Shown here piece by piece: positions 17,705 through 25,224 of a stretch of 64,000 nucleotides of DNA. Under the pieces are notes generated by a model. It saw only the letters and a list, made by a program, of their open reading frames with translations, was not told the origin of the DNA and made no database searches. Numbering within the stretch: position 1 is the stretch's first letter; each line of letters begins with the position of its first letter. Source of the stretch: CAYMPH01 sp964392365 (GTDB taxonomy: Bacteria > Spirochaetota > UBA4802 > UBA5550). The DNA is taken from positions 1 through 64,000 of the forward strand of contig CAYMPH010000013.1 of the NCBI GenBank assembly GCA_964392365.1, read 5' to 3'. The position numbers and the translations under genes were made by a program.

Positions 17705-18484
17705 TCATGTCGGCCAGTGAATAAGAATCTTTGTCATAAAGTTAAATGTTCTTTCAAGAGAAACCTGCATGATTCTTATAACAAGAGGTGCTGTAATCAT
17801 AAATACGCCGAAAGAAATAACTATCTTAAACGGGAATCCAAGCATCATAATATTCATTTGAGGAGCGACCTTTGCAAGAATGCCCATGCTTACTTCAATA
17901 AGAAAAAGCACAGACAGCACCGGAAGCGCAATTTTCATTGCCACAACAAACATGCCGCTGAATGAATAAACTACATACTTAAGAATTCCCTCCTGAAATT
18001 TTCTTGTAATTCCAAAAACCGGAGCAAGCTGATATGACCTGAACACAGCTTCCACAAGAAAATGGTGGCCATTAATTGATAAAAAAACCAGGAGACCAAC
18101 CAGGTTTTTTATCTGACCGATTATAGGAATTGAAACCTGAGCAAGCGGATCAAGCACCTCGTTTATACCAAATCCGATCTGAACTGCAAAATACTGGCCT
18201 GCAAGCTGAAATGCGGAAAAAATTATTGATACAAGAAATCCTATAAAAATACCAATTGCTATTTCCTGCAATATCATAAGAAAATAGCCGCCTGTATCGC
18301 CTGGCAGAGTGTATCCGTTTTGAGCCACTATTGGAAATACAACTATTGATATCATAAATGCCAGGGCTGCCTTCATTCTGAAAGGAATAATGGCGCTGGA
18401 ATAAAACGGCGCAACAACCATCATTGAACTCATTCTTATCAGAATCAGAAGAAAAACCTGGAAATGATATACAAAAAAATCCAT
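17705..18484 (-). CDS. fliR: Flagellar export protein FliR
   Basis: 259 residues, almost entirely hydrophobic with six predicted helices. The segments FQLAGQYFAVQIGFGINEVLDP (shortened: GQYFAVQIGFGINEVLDP) and ILAKVAPQMNIMMLGFPFKI are FliR signatures. It forms, with FliP and FliQ, the helical core of the export channel. It follows fliQ by 3 bp. Confidence 0.95.
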   Translation of the reverse strand: MDFFVYHFQVFLLILIRMSSMMVVAPFYSSAIIPFRMKAALAFMISIVVFPIVAQNGYTLPGDTGGYFLMILQEIAIGIFIGFLVSIIFSAFQLAGQYFAVQIGFGINEVLDPLAQVSIPIIGQIKNLVGLLVFLSINGHHFLVEAVFRSYQLAPVFGITRKFQEGILKYVVYSFSGMFVVAMKIALPVLSVLFLIEVSMGILAKVAPQMNIMMLGFPFKIVISFGVFMITAPLVIRIMQVSLERTFNFMTKILIHWPT

Positions 18485-18487
18485 GCT

Positions 18488-18754
18488 CTATCCGATCTTC
18501 TCAATTAATAAGAAGACATTAGTTGTATAATTTACAAGCATTCTTATCATCCATGGGCCGAAAATTATTATTGAAGCAAAAATTGCCACTATCTTCGGAA
18601 CAAAAGTCAGAGTCTGTTCCTGAATAGAAGTTGTAGTCTGAAAAATTGAAACTATAAGACCAACAACCATACCGATCAGCAGCATCGGAGCTGATACAAT
18701 GAGCGTTATCAAAAGAGCATCGCGCAGTATTTTTATTACAACAAGATCAGTCAC
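18488..18754 (-). CDS. fliQ: Flagellar export protein FliQ
   Basis: 88 residues with two membrane helices. It carries the typical middle section GLIVSIFQTTTSIQEQTLTF followed by VPKIVA. It is a multi-copy component around the FliP/FliR channel. It lies between fliP (17-bp gap) and fliR (3-bp gap). Confidence 0.95.
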   Translation of the reverse strand: MTDLVVIKILRDALLITLIVSAPMLLIGMVVGLIVSIFQTTTSIQEQTLTFVPKIVAIFASIIIFGPWMIRMLVNYTTNVFLLIEKIG

Positions 18755-18771
18755 GGTTCTCTCCTTAAATT

Positions 18772-19545
18772 TTATTTGAACGACTTGACAAGTTCATATA
18801 TTAAAAGATTCCAGCCATCGACCAGAATAAATAAAATAAGCTTAAACGGAAGCGATATCATGACAGGCGGCAGCATTATCATACCCATTGCCATGAGCGC
18901 GCTTGCAACAATCATATCTATAACAATAAAAGGAATAAAAAGATAAACACCTATTTCAAAAGCCCGCTTAAGCTCACTGATCATAAATGCGGGGATCAGA
19001 CAATATGCCGGTACGTCTTTACGTGTTTTCGGCTTTTCGAGTTTACCTAGTTTTATGAATAGGGCAATATCCTTCTCTCTTGTATTCCTGAACATGAAAT
19101 CGCTTAAAGGCTCATAACCTTTATCAAAAAACTGCTCATTTGAAATTTTACCCTTCAGATACGGCTGAAGCGCTTTATTGTTTATTTCCGTAAAAGTCGG
19201 AGCCATGATAAAAAATGTTAAAAAAAGCGATAGACCCACAATAACCTGATTCGGAGGCATCTGCTGCAGGGATAAAGCTCTTTTTACGAAATCGAGAACT
19301 ATTACCACCCTTGTAAATGCTGTCATCATAATCAGAATTGACGGAGCAAGCGAAAGTATTGTCAGCAGAAACAGAATCTGGAGACTGAGAGCTACATCCT
19401 TTGCTCCGCGGGCTTCAGTAATATTAAAATCAATTTTGGGAATCGGCATTCTTGCTGCACCGCCCGCATCCTGTGCATAGGATAATACAGGAATAAATAC
19501 CATTACGGACAGTAAAAGTATGATTATTTTTTTATTCATTTCCAC
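18772..19545 (-). CDS. fliP: Flagellar export protein FliP
   Basis: 257 residues with a cleavable signal peptide (about 1-24, ending SYAQDAG), unusual among membrane proteins but normal for FliP. The signatures MTAFTRVVIVLDFVKRAL, QQMPPNQVIVGLSLFLTFF and IPFIVIDMIVASALMAMGM are present. Five FliP subunits form the export pore. Its start overlaps the end of fliO by 14 bp. Confidence 0.96.
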   Translation of the reverse strand: MEMNKKIIILLLSVMVFIPVLSYAQDAGGAARMPIPKIDFNITEARGAKDVALSLQILFLLTILSLAPSILIMMTAFTRVVIVLDFVKRALSLQQMPPNQVIVGLSLFLTFFIMAPTFTEINNKALQPYLKGKISNEQFFDKGYEPLSDFMFRNTREKDIALFIKLGKLEKPKTRKDVPAYCLIPAFMISELKRAFEIGVYLFIPFIVIDMIVASALMAMGMIMLPPVMISLPFKLILFILVDGWNLLIYELVKSFK

Positions 19546-20281
19546 GCCCGTTTATATTTTTCAATCTGTCTTTCTGGGATTTCAAATAAGATAAATCCAC
19601 GCCTGATTCTGTTTTTTTGATTATATTGCTTTCAGGTCTTCTTCTTGAGCTTATGTCATTTACAACTTCCCTGAATCTGCCGAGATGTTTTGATATATAT
19701 TCCTGGAAATTAACAGCACCTGCAGCTGATTTCTGTGAGCCTATAAGTCTTATTCTATCTATTTCATTTTTATCAGTAATTTCAGTTAATAAATTTATGC
19801 CGCTGTCTGCAACACCGACAACCAGGACTTTACCTGCTATATCTATCACCTGTATAAATTTATTCTGCGCAATAGGTACAGTTGCAAGCTGGGTTATAAC
19901 TGCTCCCCCCAGGTTTGAAATACCTGCCTTTTGAGTTACATATTTATAAAAGAGATAAAAGCCCGCTCCAATCAGAGCAATAACAGCAAGAGCTTTAAAC
20001 ATCAGCCATCCTGCAGAATCCTCTTCAGGCCTTGGCCTGAAATCTTCATCTTTAAAATTGAAGTCAGGAGCTTTTTCATTTTCGCTTTTTGCAGAAGATT
20101 CTTTTCCTGTCTTGCCGGAAGCAGTCTCTTCTTTATCCTTATCGCTCCCGCTTTCAGCCTGGGATTCTGCGGTTTTTTTTGCAGAATTATTTTTTCCGTT
20201 TTCTTTAGAAAAAACAGAATCTGCTGAATAAAAAATTAAACCTGCTATAAAGATTATATTTACTGCCCTTTTTACCAACAC
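19532..20281 (-). CDS. fliO: Flagellar biosynthesis protein FliO/FliZ
   Basis: 249 residues with a GTG start. A signal-like N-terminus (1-25) is followed by a long charged Lys/Glu/Ser-rich periplasmic stretch, a single membrane helix near 95-115, and a cytoplasmic FliO domain. That domain has the pattern ATVPIAQNKFIQVIDIAGKV, then VVGVADSGINLL. FliO helps FliP assembly. Its upstream gap of 215 bp separates it from fliY and contains direct repeats and a terminator-like hairpin, so it may have its own promoter. Confidence 0.87.
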   Translation of the reverse strand: MLVKRAVNIIFIAGLIFYSADSVFSKENGKNNSAKKTAESQAESGSDKDKEETASGKTGKESSAKSENEKAPDFNFKDEDFRPRPEEDSAGWLMFKALAVIALIGAGFYLFYKYVTQKAGISNLGGAVITQLATVPIAQNKFIQVIDIAGKVLVVGVADSGINLLTEITDKNEIDRIRLIGSQKSAAGAVNFQEYISKHLGRFREVVNDISSRRRPESNIIKKTESGVDLSYLKSQKDRLKNINGRGNE

Positions 20282-20294
20282 CTGACACCGCCGT

Positions 20295-20369
20295 TATTAT
20301 GTCTCATACTTTTACGAACTTTTATGCAGCCTGATATTAAAACATATATACTATTTTATTATGTCTCAT
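20295..20369. repeat. Two direct copies of a 17-18-nt motif upstream of fliO
   Basis: TTATTATGTCTCATACTT occurs at about 20294-20311 and again at about 20356-20373, 62 bp apart. The core TATTATGTCNCAT is also found, in the opposite orientation relative to the genes, before fliF and fliL. It could be a regulator-binding site or the remains of a small repeat element. Confidence 0.6.
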
Positions 20370-20441
20370 ACTTAATCACCCTTCCCGTGCTTAAAATGAA
20401 ACTGTTAATGCCATGTTGTAATTGCCCTTGAACTAAAGAAA

Positions 20442-20461
20442 CCCCTCCCATCAAGGGAGGG
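20442..20461 (-). terminator. Terminator-like hairpin after fliY
   Basis: A GC-rich 7-bp stem (CCCTCCC / GGGAGGG) with a 5-nt loop is followed on the minus strand by GTTTCTTTAG. It lies 35 bp after the fliY stop and may separate fliL-fliY from fliO onwards. The T-tract is imperfect, so partial read-through is likely. Confidence 0.55.
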
Positions 20462-20496
20462 TGTAAAAACTATTGCATCAGCCGAATCATCTCCGA

Positions 20497-21567
20497 TTAA
20501 TGCTGAATCCCTGCAAGTCTGTCTGCAGGACTGACTATATCTGTTACCCTGACACCGAAATTCTCATCAATTACAACTACTTCACCCTTGGCAATCAGTT
20601 TGCCGTTTACGAGCAGGTCAACCGGTTCACCTGCAAGCTTGTCAAGTTCTATGATTGAACCTTCTCCGAGACCTAATATATCCTGTACAAGCTGTTTTGT
20701 CCGCCCCAGTTCAACAGTAAGAGTCATCTCTACGTCTAAAAGAAGCGATATGTTCTGCATCTGGGTTGGCAGAACTCCCTGATCCAATGGAGGAAATTTA
20801 ACAGGGCTTATACCAACCTGCTGTTGATACGACTGCTGCTGCTGGGAATACTGCTGCGCAGGCTGTGATTGCGAAGAAGAACGCCTGCTGAGGCCGGATG
20901 AAAGGCTCATATCCATCATATGAAAAAATTTAGAATTAACCACACCCGGAATATTAAAATCATATGTAACCTTCACGAGATCAGAACCAGCAGGAAGCTG
21001 AAGCTCTGAAGGATTATTAACCAGACTTAAAGTTGCAGGAGTTGCATTTATCGATCCGCCCAACTTCCCGCTGAACTGTGTTGCCATTGAAGAAAGAAGC
21101 TGATTCGTAAATTCCTGAATCGTGCTCTGATGCGCTTCTGAAAGATCTGCAGGAGGCTTGCCTGATTCATCGCCCATCATAAGCGAAGAAATCGCGCCTG
21201 CGTCATTATAAGAAAAAACAATCAGATTCCGGCCGTTTAAAGATCCGGTATAATCCATAGCCACCTGAACATATCTTACCGGAAAATCATTTCTGATTGC
21301 ATCCTGCTTTTTAATTTCTACAAGAGTATTTGTAATTGAGAAATTTTTACCGCCCAGGTACCCGCTTAAAGCCGGAGCTGCGGATCCGACTGCAGAAAAA
21401 ATAATATCATGTATTGCCCTCTGGTCGTTCGAAGACATTCCTCCGCCGGCAGAAGGAGAACCCATATCCGCAGTCATTCCAGACCCTCCGGATTGAGGAC
21501 TCATTATATCATCTGCACCCTGCAACAGGGCGTCTATTTCGTCTTGAGATAGGGAGCCGTCACCCAT
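20497..21567 (-). CDS. fliY: Flagellar switch protein FliN/FliY type
   Basis: 356 residues. The start MGDGSLSQDEIDALLQG is a FliM/FliY-type N-terminal motif, a likely CheY-P docking segment. Residues 50-215 form a CheC-like domain with SEAHQSTIQEFTNQL, which resembles a CheC phosphatase helix. A Gln/Ser-rich linker covers about 220-250, and the SpoA/FliN domain about 265-350 (LLDVEMTLTVELGRTKQLVQ, then GSIIELDKLAGEPVDLLVNG). It belongs to the C-ring and may dephosphorylate CheY-P. fliM, usually between fliL and fliY in spirochaetes, is absent here. Confidence 0.9.
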   Translation of the reverse strand: MGDGSLSQDEIDALLQGADDIMSPQSGGSGMTADMGSPSAGGGMSSNDQRAIHDIIFSAVGSAAPALSGYLGGKNFSITNTLVEIKKQDAIRNDFPVRYVQVAMDYTGSLNGRNLIVFSYNDAGAISSLMMGDESGKPPADLSEAHQSTIQEFTNQLLSSMATQFSGKLGGSINATPATLSLVNNPSELQLPAGSDLVKVTYDFNIPGVVNSKFFHMMDMSLSSGLSRRSSSQSQPAQQYSQQQQSYQQQVGISPVKFPPLDQGVLPTQMQNISLLLDVEMTLTVELGRTKQLVQDILGLGEGSIIELDKLAGEPVDLLVNGKLIAKGEVVVIDENFGVRVTDIVSPADRLAGIQH

Positions 21568-21588
21568 AACTTCCTCCGCATATAGGAA

Positions 21589-22131
21589 TCATTGAACAAG
21601 GAATTCTTTAAAATATATTTCCTCAACCTTGCCAATGGCAAGAATAGTATTTACGTGAGCTTTAATTTCTTCAGCTAGAGCAACCTGACCGGTTACAGTA
21701 TTAATATCCTCATATTTCTTACTCTGAAGAAGTATATTTATTATATGCTGCATCTGATCTTTTCTTTTGCCCAGCTCAGCGCCAAGTTCAAGATTAGGTT
21801 TAAATGCAAGAGCCATAGTAATCTTCATAAAATGCGGCTCAGCATCAGCTGTTGTTTTTGCAAAAGGCGGAAGCTCAAAGCTCGAAAGAGCCGGAGGAGG
21901 AGGTGCAGAAACAATATCCTGACTCTTCTCATAAGAACTTTCCTGCACGCTCTTTGAAACGAGATAAGAAATCCCCGTAACAAGAACTATCAGCAATATA
22001 CCGCCGGCAACATAAAGAAGAATTTTGATAATCTTCGATGGACCGCCGCCACCGCCGGACTGTTCGCCCTCGGACGAACCACCCTCTTCTTCTTCTGGAC
22101 CAGCCAGATCGTCTTTTTCTTCATCACCCAT
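21589..22131 (-). CDS. fliL: Flagellar basal-body associated protein FliL
   Basis: 180 residues with an acidic and Gly-rich cytoplasmic start (EEEEGGSSEGEQSGGGGG), one membrane helix (about 35-57) and a periplasmic FliL domain ending KVEEIYFKEFLVQ. FliL surrounds the stator and supports torque. It is the first gene of the export block; motA and motB, often upstream in spirochaetes, are not in the window. A candidate promoter lies 54-83 bp upstream of its start. Confidence 0.92.
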   Translation of the reverse strand: MGDEEKDDLAGPEEEEGGSSEGEQSGGGGGPSKIIKILLYVAGGILLIVLVTGISYLVSKSVQESSYEKSQDIVSAPPPPALSSFELPPFAKTTADAEPHFMKITMALAFKPNLELGAELGKRKDQMQHIINILLQSKKYEDINTVTGQVALAEEIKAHVNTILAIGKVEEIYFKEFLVQ

Positions 22132-22177
22132 TGTTAATATCCAATTCGGTAAAATTTATTGCGCATTATGGATAATT

Positions 22178-22221
22178 ATGTGACATAATAATACACTGTG
22201 AATCTACATGTCAATTAATTT
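22178..22221 (-). promoter_or_regulatory. Promoter region of fliL with flagellar boxes
   Basis: On the minus strand, TTGACA (22209-22214) and TATTAT (22185-22190) are 18 bp apart. Box 2 reads ATTATGTCACATAAT around the -10, a near-perfect palindrome with a single central base. Box 1 (AAATTAATTGACAT, 22208-22221) is identical to the one before fliF. Confidence 0.6.
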
Positions 22222-22714
22222 ATTCATTTTAAAGAAATTGTTTCAATTAATTTTCGGCAATTTACATCAATTTCTTTCTTATTTTTTAATTTTTTACTCT
22301 TTATCATAATTATTTTAAGGATTTAAAAAAAACATTTTTCTTAAAAAAAAGAACTTAATTTAATAATTTATTGATTTTTTTTAATAAAATCTTATTAATT
22401 TATTTTTTATTTATATATTCTTATTATTGTTATTTAGTTATATAATCGAGTGAAAAGTTAAATTTAATCATGTTTTTGACTGGTTTGTATTTTTTTCTTG
22501 ACAAATCGGATACTCAGGAAGATACCGTCATTTTTCATTGAGAAATAATCTATTGAGACATAAAATTATTAACAAATTCTCAAAAATCTCAAATAAAATT
22601 GCACTTAATGCTTGAATAAATAATTTCTATAAGAATCAGAAAAAGATTATATTTATAATGGAATCGAACAGAAACAGTATTAAAAATATAAACAATTAAA
22701 AGGAGTTTAAAAAA
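22222..22714. other. AT-rich divergent intergenic region
   Basis: No gene is seen. The region is extremely AT-rich (22240-22440). On the plus strand a TTGACA at 22498-22503 followed by GATACC after 17 bp is a weak promoter candidate for the small protein at 22715. A strong AAAAGGAG Shine-Dalgarno precedes that start. Confidence 0.5.
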
Positions 22715-22921
22715 ATGAGTCGCTACAAACTCAAAATCGGCAGGGTTTTACTTAACAATAATATGATTTCACAGGAACAGCTTGAAGAGTGCCTTTTACA
22801 TCAGAAAAACAATGGTGGTCTAATAGGCGAAATCTTTATTCAGAAAAAAATTCTTTCTGAATCAGAGGTGGACAAACATCTGATTTTTCAAAAAGAAAGA
22901 ATCTGTCCATACGCAAGCTAG
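22715..22921 (+). CDS. Stand-alone MshEN/GspE-N-like mini-protein
   Basis: 68 residues: KIGRVLLNNNMISQEQLEEC, then LLHQKNNGGLIGEIFIQKKI and LSESEVDKHL. This is the pattern of one MshEN/GspE N-terminal unit (GR.L...G.IS..QL..AL, LG..L...G.....L...L). Such units bind cyclic-di-GMP or partner proteins at the N-terminus of type II secretion and type IV pilus ATPases; here there is no ATPase domain. The strong RBS (AAAAGGAG) supports expression. A c-di-GMP sensor or adaptor role is speculation. Confidence 0.7.
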   Translation: MSRYKLKIGRVLLNNNMISQEQLEECLLHQKNNGGLIGEIFIQKKILSESEVDKHLIFQKERICPYAS

Positions 22922-22937
22922 TTTTTGAACAAGCAAC

Positions 22938-23001
22938 GGCGCTCAATCGATATAAAACACCTGACACGAATCAGCAGAATATCAGGTATTGATTGAGTGC
23001 C
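22938..23001. other. Two-tier stem-loop downstream of the MshEN-like gene
   Basis: Outer arms GGCGCTCAATC (22938-22948) and GATTGAGTGCC (22991-23001) pair with one G-T. Inner arms ACCTGA (22959-22964) and TCAGGT (22982-22987) pair perfectly. No T-tract follows, so a simple terminator is unlikely. A structured 3' UTR or a small RNA is possible. Confidence 0.45.
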
Positions 23002-23373
23002 AATCAACGGGGGGAAAGAATTCCTGCAATTTAATATTTAAAAAAAAATTTTTAAATCAGGTTATGCTGATAAGTATAATGTTTTATTTAAAAATTATCC
23101 GGCAATATGTTTTCTGCACTAAAAAATTTTTCCTTGACAAAGTTTAAAAAAACTTCCTCAATCAATTTCTTCCAAAATTTTATTTAAACAAGAGGCTGGT
23201 GGTTGATATTATATTCTTCACAATTATTATTTAATAACGATCTCAAATCCCGGCTCTTATATAAATTTTTCTCAATATTGCCCTTAATTGCGGCTGCTTT
23301 CATTTAAATGAATTCACTTTATCAACAGAAAAACTGAAGAAGAATTACTGAGAAGGAATGAATAAAGTATAGA
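23002..23373. other. Gene-free AT-rich stretch before the GHKL gene
   Basis: No coding region is supported. A TTGACA at about 23134 is followed by a short symmetric AAGTTTAAAAAAACTT-like segment but no clear -10. Only a modest GAAGGAATGA precedes the downstream start region. Confidence 0.4.
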
Positions 23374-24468
23374 ATGAATGCACAAATTAACAAGTTTTTC
23401 TACAAGGTTATTATAAATTCATTAAGCACGCGTCAGGTAAGCTTTCTCGGAGAGAGCCTTGACAGGTCATTCGACATCCACAAAGAAACCGGAATAAGCG
23501 AAAGCATTCCAATACCCAGGCAAAGCGCTGCTGAAGCATTAATAAATTACTTCAAAGAGGAAGAGGATATTGTTAGCCTTTTTACAATAATGCTTTTAAA
23601 TGAAGGAAAGCGGTTCTACAACAGAGAGCTGCTTATCTGGGGAAAAGAGGATTTTGCAAGCCTCTTAATTAAAAATAAATGGATTTACGATCCTGATATT
23701 GTTCAATTTCTGCTGGATCCTTTTTATGAAAATGAAATCAATCTTCTCAAAAAAATACGCGTACTGGATCTTCGCGGCGAAGTTGACATGGAAGATCTTA
23801 TTAAAACAATATCTGATGCTTCAAAAAAATTAAGCATTCAGGATCTGGACTGGCGTATAACAATGCGCCTGTATGATCTTGATCCGAAAATAGGTGAACT
23901 GATCCGTAAAATTATAACAATGCTGCTTTCTCGCCAGAATCTGCAGGTTTTCGTACCTGAAATATTTGTATGTCTCAAGGAACTTGCTATAAATGCAAGC
24001 AAAGCCAATTATAAAATTTTATTTCAAAAATATATTACATCAAAAGACGGCATCACTGGGGATAAGGATTACCTGAAATTTCTCGAATTATTCCGCAATG
24101 AAATTGATGAAAACGGGAATTCCAATCTGCTTGAACTCGCAAGGAAAGATGACAGGTTTATCAATATCACTTTTCAGTCATCAAAAGATTCTATCGAAAT
24201 ATGGATTACAAATAATCAGAATATTTCCGCTATTGAAAAACAGCAGCTGATAAAAAAACTCGGGTATAATAAAGTAAATAAAAATGAAAATTCATATGAA
24301 AGCGACGATTATACAGAAGGAGCAGGCCTCGGATTAAGTATTGTTCTAAGCGCATTGAAAAAATATTCCCAGCTTAAAGATCCTCTCAAGGTTGTATTCT
24401 ATCCGAATTACATAAAAATAGGTTTCAGCCTGAAGCGGACTGAACTATTAAGCAAAATACCTTCATAA
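23374..24468 (+). CDS. GHKL-type ATPase/kinase-domain protein
   Basis: 364 residues. The C-terminal third is a histidine-kinase-like ATPase fold: N-box LKELAINASKANYK (201-214), a weak G1 region IWITNNQNIS (276-285) and G2 EGAGLGLSIVLSAL (315-328). There is no membrane helix and no recognisable phospho-accepting His domain. The first 190 residues are helical and unrecognised. It may be an anti-sigma-type serine kinase or an atypical sensor kinase. The STAS protein 2 kb downstream would fit a partner-switching pair, but this is inference. Confidence 0.7.
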   Translation: MNAQINKFFYKVIINSLSTRQVSFLGESLDRSFDIHKETGISESIPIPRQSAAEALINYFKEEEDIVSLFTIMLLNEGKRFYNRELLIWGKEDFASLLIKNKWIYDPDIVQFLLDPFYENEINLLKKIRVLDLRGEVDMEDLIKTISDASKKLSIQDLDWRITMRLYDLDPKIGELIRKIITMLLSRQNLQVFVPEIFVCLKELAINASKANYKILFQKYITSKDGITGDKDYLKFLELFRNEIDENGNSNLLELARKDDRFINITFQSSKDSIEIWITNNQNISAIEKQQLIKKLGYNKVNKNENSYESDDYTEGAGLGLSIVLSALKKYSQLKDPLKVVFYPNYIKIGFSLKRTELLSKIPS

Positions 24469-24563
24469 TAATTCCAGCCTGATGGATTATTATATAAAAA
24501 TTAATTCTTATAAAAAAAAATGAAGGCCTGTAAAACTTTTAATAATTCCATTTGAGGAAAAGA

Positions 24564-25202
24564 ATGTACCGGATTTTATTCTCAATTTATATATGCTTTT
24601 TAATCATGTCAGATTGTTTTGCAGGCGGGGATTACGGCAACTGGTACGCGAAAACTCCTTTCAACAACACACTCAATAACGAGTATGATGTTATTTTTTA
24701 CAGCAACGACAATTCCGGCAAAGAATTAAAAAATCTGGAAAAATGGTATTTCTATAAATCATTTATTGTTGGTTCATATTTTATCGGGGAAAAAATAAAA
24801 TACCGATTCAAAGACAGCCAGAGAAGATATTTTGTAATCAATGAAAAGGATGATAAAATTGATGTGTTTGGAACTGAAAACCAGTGGATTAAATACAGAA
24901 ATGACAATAATATCAATCCTGCATTTATAACGAATTGGCATGATTCCGACTGGCAGTTTTTCAGCAATGAAACCATGATAAACTTCGGGATTATATCAAT
25001 TCTGCTGCTCATATTAATATCTGCGATAAGTGTTTTATATTTTACAATTGCCGGAATATTTGTTTTATATAAAAAACTTTCAAACAAAATAAAATTTTCA
25101 GAATATTCGTTTTTATTTAAAAAACCTGTAATTTCATTATGCATTTTAGGCATTCTGGTATTAATTAGATTTTTGCTGGATATGTTTCCGCAAAGTATAT
25201 AA
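24564..25202 (+). CDS. Hypothetical secreted/membrane protein
   Basis: The ATG at 24564 is preferred over a TTG at 24552 because TGAGGAA lies just before it. A signal peptide (about 1-20, ending CFAGG) precedes an extracytoplasmic domain of about 120 residues rich in Asn, Asp and Tyr. Two membrane helices lie at the C-terminus (about 140-165 and 185-207). No family is recognised. It sits between the GHKL protein and the aminotransferase. Confidence 0.65.
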   Translation: MYRILFSIYICFLIMSDCFAGGDYGNWYAKTPFNNTLNNEYDVIFYSNDNSGKELKNLEKWYFYKSFIVGSYFIGEKIKYRFKDSQRRYFVINEKDDKIDVFGTENQWIKYRNDNNINPAFITNWHDSDWQFFSNETMINFGIISILLLILISAISVLYFTIAGIFVLYKKLSNKIKFSEYSFLFKKPVISLCILGILVLIRFLLDMFPQSI

Positions 25203-25224
25203 TTTTTTCAGATGAGGAATTTTT

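Noticed and set aside
20497..21567. Calling the C-ring protein FliM
   Set aside because: The N-terminal motif is FliM-like, but the CheC-type helix, Gln-rich linker and SpoA domain fit FliY/FliN better.
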